From Egibacter rhizosphaerae (lineage in GTDB: Bacteria; Actinomycetota; Nitriliruptoria; Euzebyales; Egibacteraceae), in assembly GCF_004322855.1 (NCBI RefSeq), contig NZ_CP036402.1:930001-994000 (forward strand): a stretch of DNA of 64,000 nt, written 5' to 3'. Position numbers and translations under genes: made by a program. Each line of letters begins with the position of its first letter. Position 1 is the stretch's first letter. Under the pieces are notes generated by a model, which ran no database searches, had not been told where the DNA came from, and saw only the letters and a list, made by a program, of their open reading frames with translations. Below, one piece after another: positions 61,344 through 64,000 of this stretch.

Positions 61344-62372
61344 CTAGCGATGCATGGCGCTCGTGCTCGTTCCCTGGAAGACCTTCTGGAGATCCCGAAA
61401 CGAGTCGAGCACCGAGCCGGCGCCAATGGCCACGGCCTCGAGCGGCTTGTCGATCACGTTGACCGTCACATGGGTCTCCTGCGCCACCCGCTCGGCGAGC
61501 CCGTGCAGCAACGCGCCACCGCCGGTGAGCCACAACCCCTCGTCGATGATGTCCTGGGTGAGCTCGGGGGGGCACTCGCCGAGGGTCTCGACCACGGCGC
61601 GCACGATCTGTCCGACCTGGTCGTCGAGCGCTGCGCGCAGCTCGGCAGAGCCCACGGTGACGTGACGAGGCAGCCCGGTCGCGAGCTCCCGCCCGCGGAT
61701 GTCGGCCTCCTGTTCGGGCTGCAGCGGCACGGCCGAACCCAGGGTGATCTTGAGTTCCTCGGCTGTGCGCTCCCCGATGGCCAGCGCGTACGCGTCACGC
61801 ACGTAGCGCTGCACGGCGGCGTCCAGATCGAAGCCACCGACACGCACGGCCCGTGACACGACGACACCGCCGAGCGCGACGATCGCAACCTCGCTGGTGC
61901 CACCACCGATGTCGACGACCATGCTCCCGAAAGGCTCCTGAACCGGAAGGCCCGCGCCGATGGCGGCGGCCATCGGCTCCTCCATGAGGTGCACCTCGCC
62001 GGCCCCGGCCTCGGTCGCGGCCTCCTCGACGGCGCGGCGCTCGACGTTCGTCACCGCGCTCGGTACGCAGATGATCACTCGGGGCTTCCCCCACCGGACC
62101 GTGCGGCCACCCTGCACCCTCTGGAACAGCAGCTTGAGCAACTTCGCGGTCGCATCGAAGTCCGTGACGGCCCCGCCGCGCAGCGGACGCTCGGCCACGA
62201 TGTGGCCGGGCGTCCTGCCGATCATCGCGTAGGCCTCGTGCCCCATGGCGAGCACTTCGCCGTTGTGATGGTTCACCGCAATGACCGTTGGCTCGTTCAA
62301 CAGCACCCCGCGACCCTGGCCGTACACCAGCGTGTTCGCGGTGCCGAGGTCGACGGCGATTCCTCGTGACAA
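61344..62372 (-). CDS. mreB: Rod-shape-determining protein MreB family
   Basis: The 342-aa product starts best at TTG 62372, giving MSRGIAVDLGTANTLVYGQG, which matches the family's phosphate-1 motif and normal length. GGAGAGG lies seven bases before it. An upstream ATG at 62411 would add 13 non-conserved residues. Other motifs: GRTPGHIVAERPLRGGAVTD, CVPSAVTNVERRAVEEA, VDIGGGTSEVAIVALGG and LTGGGALLHGLAE. It is the bacterial actin that organises wall synthesis in rod cells. Its start lies four bases after the stop of a small membrane-protein gene, implying one operon. Confidence 0.9.
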   Translation of the reverse strand: MSRGIAVDLGTANTLVYGQGRGVLLNEPTVIAVNHHNGEVLAMGHEAYAMIGRTPGHIVAERPLRGGAVTDFDATAKLLKLLFQRVQGGRTVRWGKPRVIICVPSAVTNVERRAVEEAATEAGAGEVHLMEEPMAAAIGAGLPVQEPFGSMVVDIGGGTSEVAIVALGGVVVSRAVRVGGFDLDAAVQRYVRDAYALAIGERTAEELKITLGSAVPLQPEQEADIRGRELATGLPRHVTVGSAELRAALDDQVGQIVRAVVETLGECPPELTQDIIDEGLWLTGGGALLHGLAERVAQETHVTVNVIDKPLEAVAIGAGSVLDSFRDLQKVFQGTSTSAMHR

Positions 62373-62376
62373 TGGT

Positions 62377-62616
62377 CTACCTCTCCGCGAGGCGCTCAGG
62401 CGCCGCATCACGCTGCTCGGGCACCGACCCTGACGTCACTTCCTCGTCCTCGGACGGTGCTGACGGTGCCTCCCGTGTGCGGGGCGCCAGGGCGTCGAGC
62501 GCGCGGTGGAACCCCTCGATAGATGCCTCCGGACTGCGTCCACGCAAGGCGCGGCCGAGCTGCGCGAGGAGCCACACGCAGCAGGTCACGACGGCCAGCA
62601 CGAGCAGTACGGTCAT
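62377..62616 (-). CDS. 79-aa membrane protein upstream of mreB
   Basis: ATG 62616 follows GGAAGGA. One transmembrane helix opens the protein (MTVLLVLAVVTCCVWLLAQL), followed by a charged cytoplasmic tail (GRALRGRSPEASIEGFHRAL and a Glu/Ser-rich end). It sits four bases before the mreB TTG start, so they are probably co-transcribed and coupled. It could be a small partner of the wall-synthesis machinery; the family is not recognised. Confidence 0.55.
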   Translation of the reverse strand: MTVLLVLAVVTCCVWLLAQLGRALRGRSPEASIEGFHRALDALAPRTREAPSAPSEDEEVTSGSVPEQRDAAPERLAER

Positions 62617-62838
62617 GAGCAACGGTCCTTCCGGCGCGGGACGCGCTCGAACGTGAAACGCGGGCGATCGGCGCGGCGGGATCCCCCCGACGACCGGAAC
62701 ATAGGTTCGCCGGCCGGTCCACTGCAATCTCCCCGGCGTGCCCGTCCGGGCAACCAACATCGGCCGGCGGTGGTGAGCCGGCGTCGGGATTGGCTGATAT
62801 GACCTGCCGGTAGCGGTTCCATGGGTTTCGCCTCCGGA
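62617..62838. other. Promoter region of the mreB operon and probable IS110 left boundary
   Basis: No gene is seen. The minus strand must contain the promoter of the 79-aa gene and mreB. The IS110 left end lies somewhere between here and 62839; IS110 elements lack terminal inverted repeats, so the exact end cannot be read from one copy. Confidence 0.4.
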
Positions 62839-62904
62839 GGTGTCAGAAGGGACCCGCACAGGTTCCGAGGGTCGGGCGTTGTCGCGCCTGGTTCTCCTGA
62901 CACC
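62839..62904 (+). ncRNA. Structured leader of the IS110 element (candidate bridge RNA segment)
   Basis: GGTGTCAG (62839-62846) pairs exactly with CTGACACC (62897-62904). Inside, GACCC/GGGTC and GGCG/CGCC can form two smaller hairpins. It lies in the non-coding end just before the IS110 transposase. IS110-family elements are known to encode a bridge RNA in such an end. Transcription and guide loops are not demonstrated here. Confidence 0.4.
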
Positions 62905-62921
62905 ACCGGGAGGTGGGCTTG

Positions 62922-64000
62922 ATGATGCACATGCATGGTATTCGAGCGCAGCAACTTTCGGCGCGGACGGTCGGCGTGGGGTTGGATCGGCTGGTGGCGG
63001 TGCCGGTGGATGTGGGCAAGTCGGCGGCGATGGCGATGGTGGTCGACTTCTCGGGTCGGCGGCTGGCCGCGCCGTTCGAGTTCGCTCTCGACCGGTCGGG
63101 GGTGGCGGGGTTCGTCGCTCGGGTCGAGCGGGTTCTGCCGGCGGAGACGGCGTTGGTGCGGGTGGGGGTGGAGGCGTGCGGGCACTATCATCGGCCGCTG
63201 GTCGCCTCGAGGGTGCTGCCCGGGCACTGGCAGCTGGTGGAGCACAACCCGGCGTGGGTGTCAGCCCAGCGGCGGGTCAACGGCACGGGTCGGACCAAGA
63301 CCGACCCGATCGACTTGACCGCGATCGCGGATCTGCTGCTGGCCGGCCGCGGCTACGAGGTGGCCGTCGGTGATGAGCTGCTGGTCGAGCTGAGCGCGTG
63401 GGCGGCGCATCGCCGCCGGCGGGTGCAGGCCCGCTCGGCGGTCAAGAACCAGCTGACCGGTCAGCTGGACCGCTGCTTTCCCGGGCTGGGCGCGAGTCTG
63501 TCGAGCGTGCTGGGCACCAAGGTCGGCCGCCTTGTCGCGGCCGAGTTCTCAGACCCCGATCGGCTCGCCCGGCTCGGCGTGGCCCGCTTCCGGGCGTTCG
63601 CGGCGCGCCGCGACGTGCGCGTGAGCGTGGCGCTGGCCGAGCGCCTCGTGGCCGCGGCCCGCGACGCGCTGCCCACGCCCGACGCGGCGGTGGCCCGTCA
63701 GGTCCTGGCCGCCGATCTGGCGCTGCTCGACGGCCTGGACGGCCAACTCGCCGAGGTCGACGCGCGCATCGACGCGCTCGTGCCCGCCACCCGCTACCGC
63801 GTGCTGACGTCGGGGCCGGGCTGGGGGGCGGTCCGCGCGGCCGGCTACGCCGCCGGCGTCGGCGACCCGGCACGCTGGCCCTCGCACCGGCAGGTGTACC
63901 GCGCCGCCGGGCTGAACCCCGCCCAGTACGAGTCCGCCGGACGCCGTCGTGACAGCGGCATCAGCCGGGAGGGATCGGTGCCGCTGCGCCGGGCGATCCT
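62922..64000 (+). CDS. IS110-family transposase (partial, cut by window edge)
   Basis: ATG 62922 (or 62925, 62931) follows GGGAGG. The open frame runs 359 codons to the window edge. The RuvC-like DEDD set is present: D30 in VAVPVDVGKS, E84 in VGVEACGHYH, and D128 and D131 in KTDPIDLTAI. The C-terminal Tnp_20 half has VLTSGPGWGAVRAAGYAAG, QVYRAAGLNPAQYES and the Ser-containing SGISREGSVPLRRAI. The family's usual ~400 aa means only the tail is missing. The gene reads as intact and possibly active, inserted beside the mreB operon promoter. Confidence 0.9.
   Translation, partial: MMHMHGIRAQQLSARTVGVGLDRLVAVPVDVGKSAAMAMVVDFSGRRLAAPFEFALDRSGVAGFVARVERVLPAETALVRVGVEACGHYHRPLVASRVLPGHWQLVEHNPAWVSAQRRVNGTGRTKTDPIDLTAIADLLLAGRGYEVAVGDELLVELSAWAAHRRRRVQARSAVKNQLTGQLDRCFPGLGASLSSVLGTKVGRLVAAEFSDPDRLARLGVARFRAFAARRDVRVSVALAERLVAAARDALPTPDAAVARQVLAADLALLDGLDGQLAEVDARIDALVPATRYRVLTSGPGWGAVRAAGYAAGVGDPARWPSHRQVYRAAGLNPAQYESAGRRRDSGISREGSVPLRRAI

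Overview
This is a GC-rich window with actinobacterial features: high-GC codon use, GTG and TTG starts, a TANNNT-type leaderless start at 18,335, an initiator tRNA with encoded CCA, a UPF0182 membrane protein and an MreB-family actin. A deep-branching actinobacterium (for example Nitriliruptoria) is a guess, not a demonstrated placement. No rRNA and no CRISPR array were seen.

Layout. (a) 1-3,182: a partial DUF5996 gene; a complete group II intron with its ltrA reverse transcriptase (542-2,470, minus strand); an IS3-type OrfA that runs out of frame into the last 49 codons of a tyrosine recombinase. Just beyond lies a 12-bp exact copy of the 3' end of the tRNA-fMet found at 57 kb. (b) 3,815-20,073: a defence-like accessory block. 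It holds a giant P-loop NTPase with a C-terminal PD-(D/E)XK-like motif beside a HEPN/DUF4209-like protein, a DUF4365-like nuclease fused to a helical repeat region, a DUF4062 protein, an ECF sigma factor with its membrane partner, a leaderless PD-(D/E)XK protein and a small two-gene antitoxin-like pair. (c) 20,173-33,184: mobile-element maintenance genes (a divergent large serine-recombinase-like protein, a RepA-like ATPase), many small unknown genes, and a mosaic pseudogene pasted together from two nearby genes. (d) 33,252-45,762: three overlapping genes, a giant DEAD/DUF1998 helicase with a Vsr-like C-terminus, an SNF2/DrmD-like helicase and a large adenine methyltransferase, forming a restriction-like system related to Druantia and DISARM. 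(e) 45,798-53,344: a second DUF4062 gene (frameshifted) coupled to an unknown gene, an inverted fragment of the giant helicase, a pRiA4b ORF-3-like gene, a PHP-AAA (TrlF-like) ATPase and a frameshifted AlbA_2/HATPase gene. (f) 53,920-57,095: an unusually long tyrosine integrase, a coupled MerR-like excisionase candidate, and tRNA-fMet. (g) 57,174-62,616: chromosomal core genes (UPF0182, a small conserved protein, mreB with a small membrane protein upstream). (h) 62,839-64,000: the left part of an IS110-family element with a structured non-coding leader.

Interpretation. The integrase beside tRNA-fMet, plus the 12-bp direct repeat of the tRNA end at 3,171, suggest one integrated element of about 54 kb (3.17-57.02 kb) carrying several defence-type modules. 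Decay signs inside it include two frameshifted genes, a transposase remnant, a mosaic duplicate and an inverted helicase fragment. Assignments rest on reading the translations by eye; no database search was possible.
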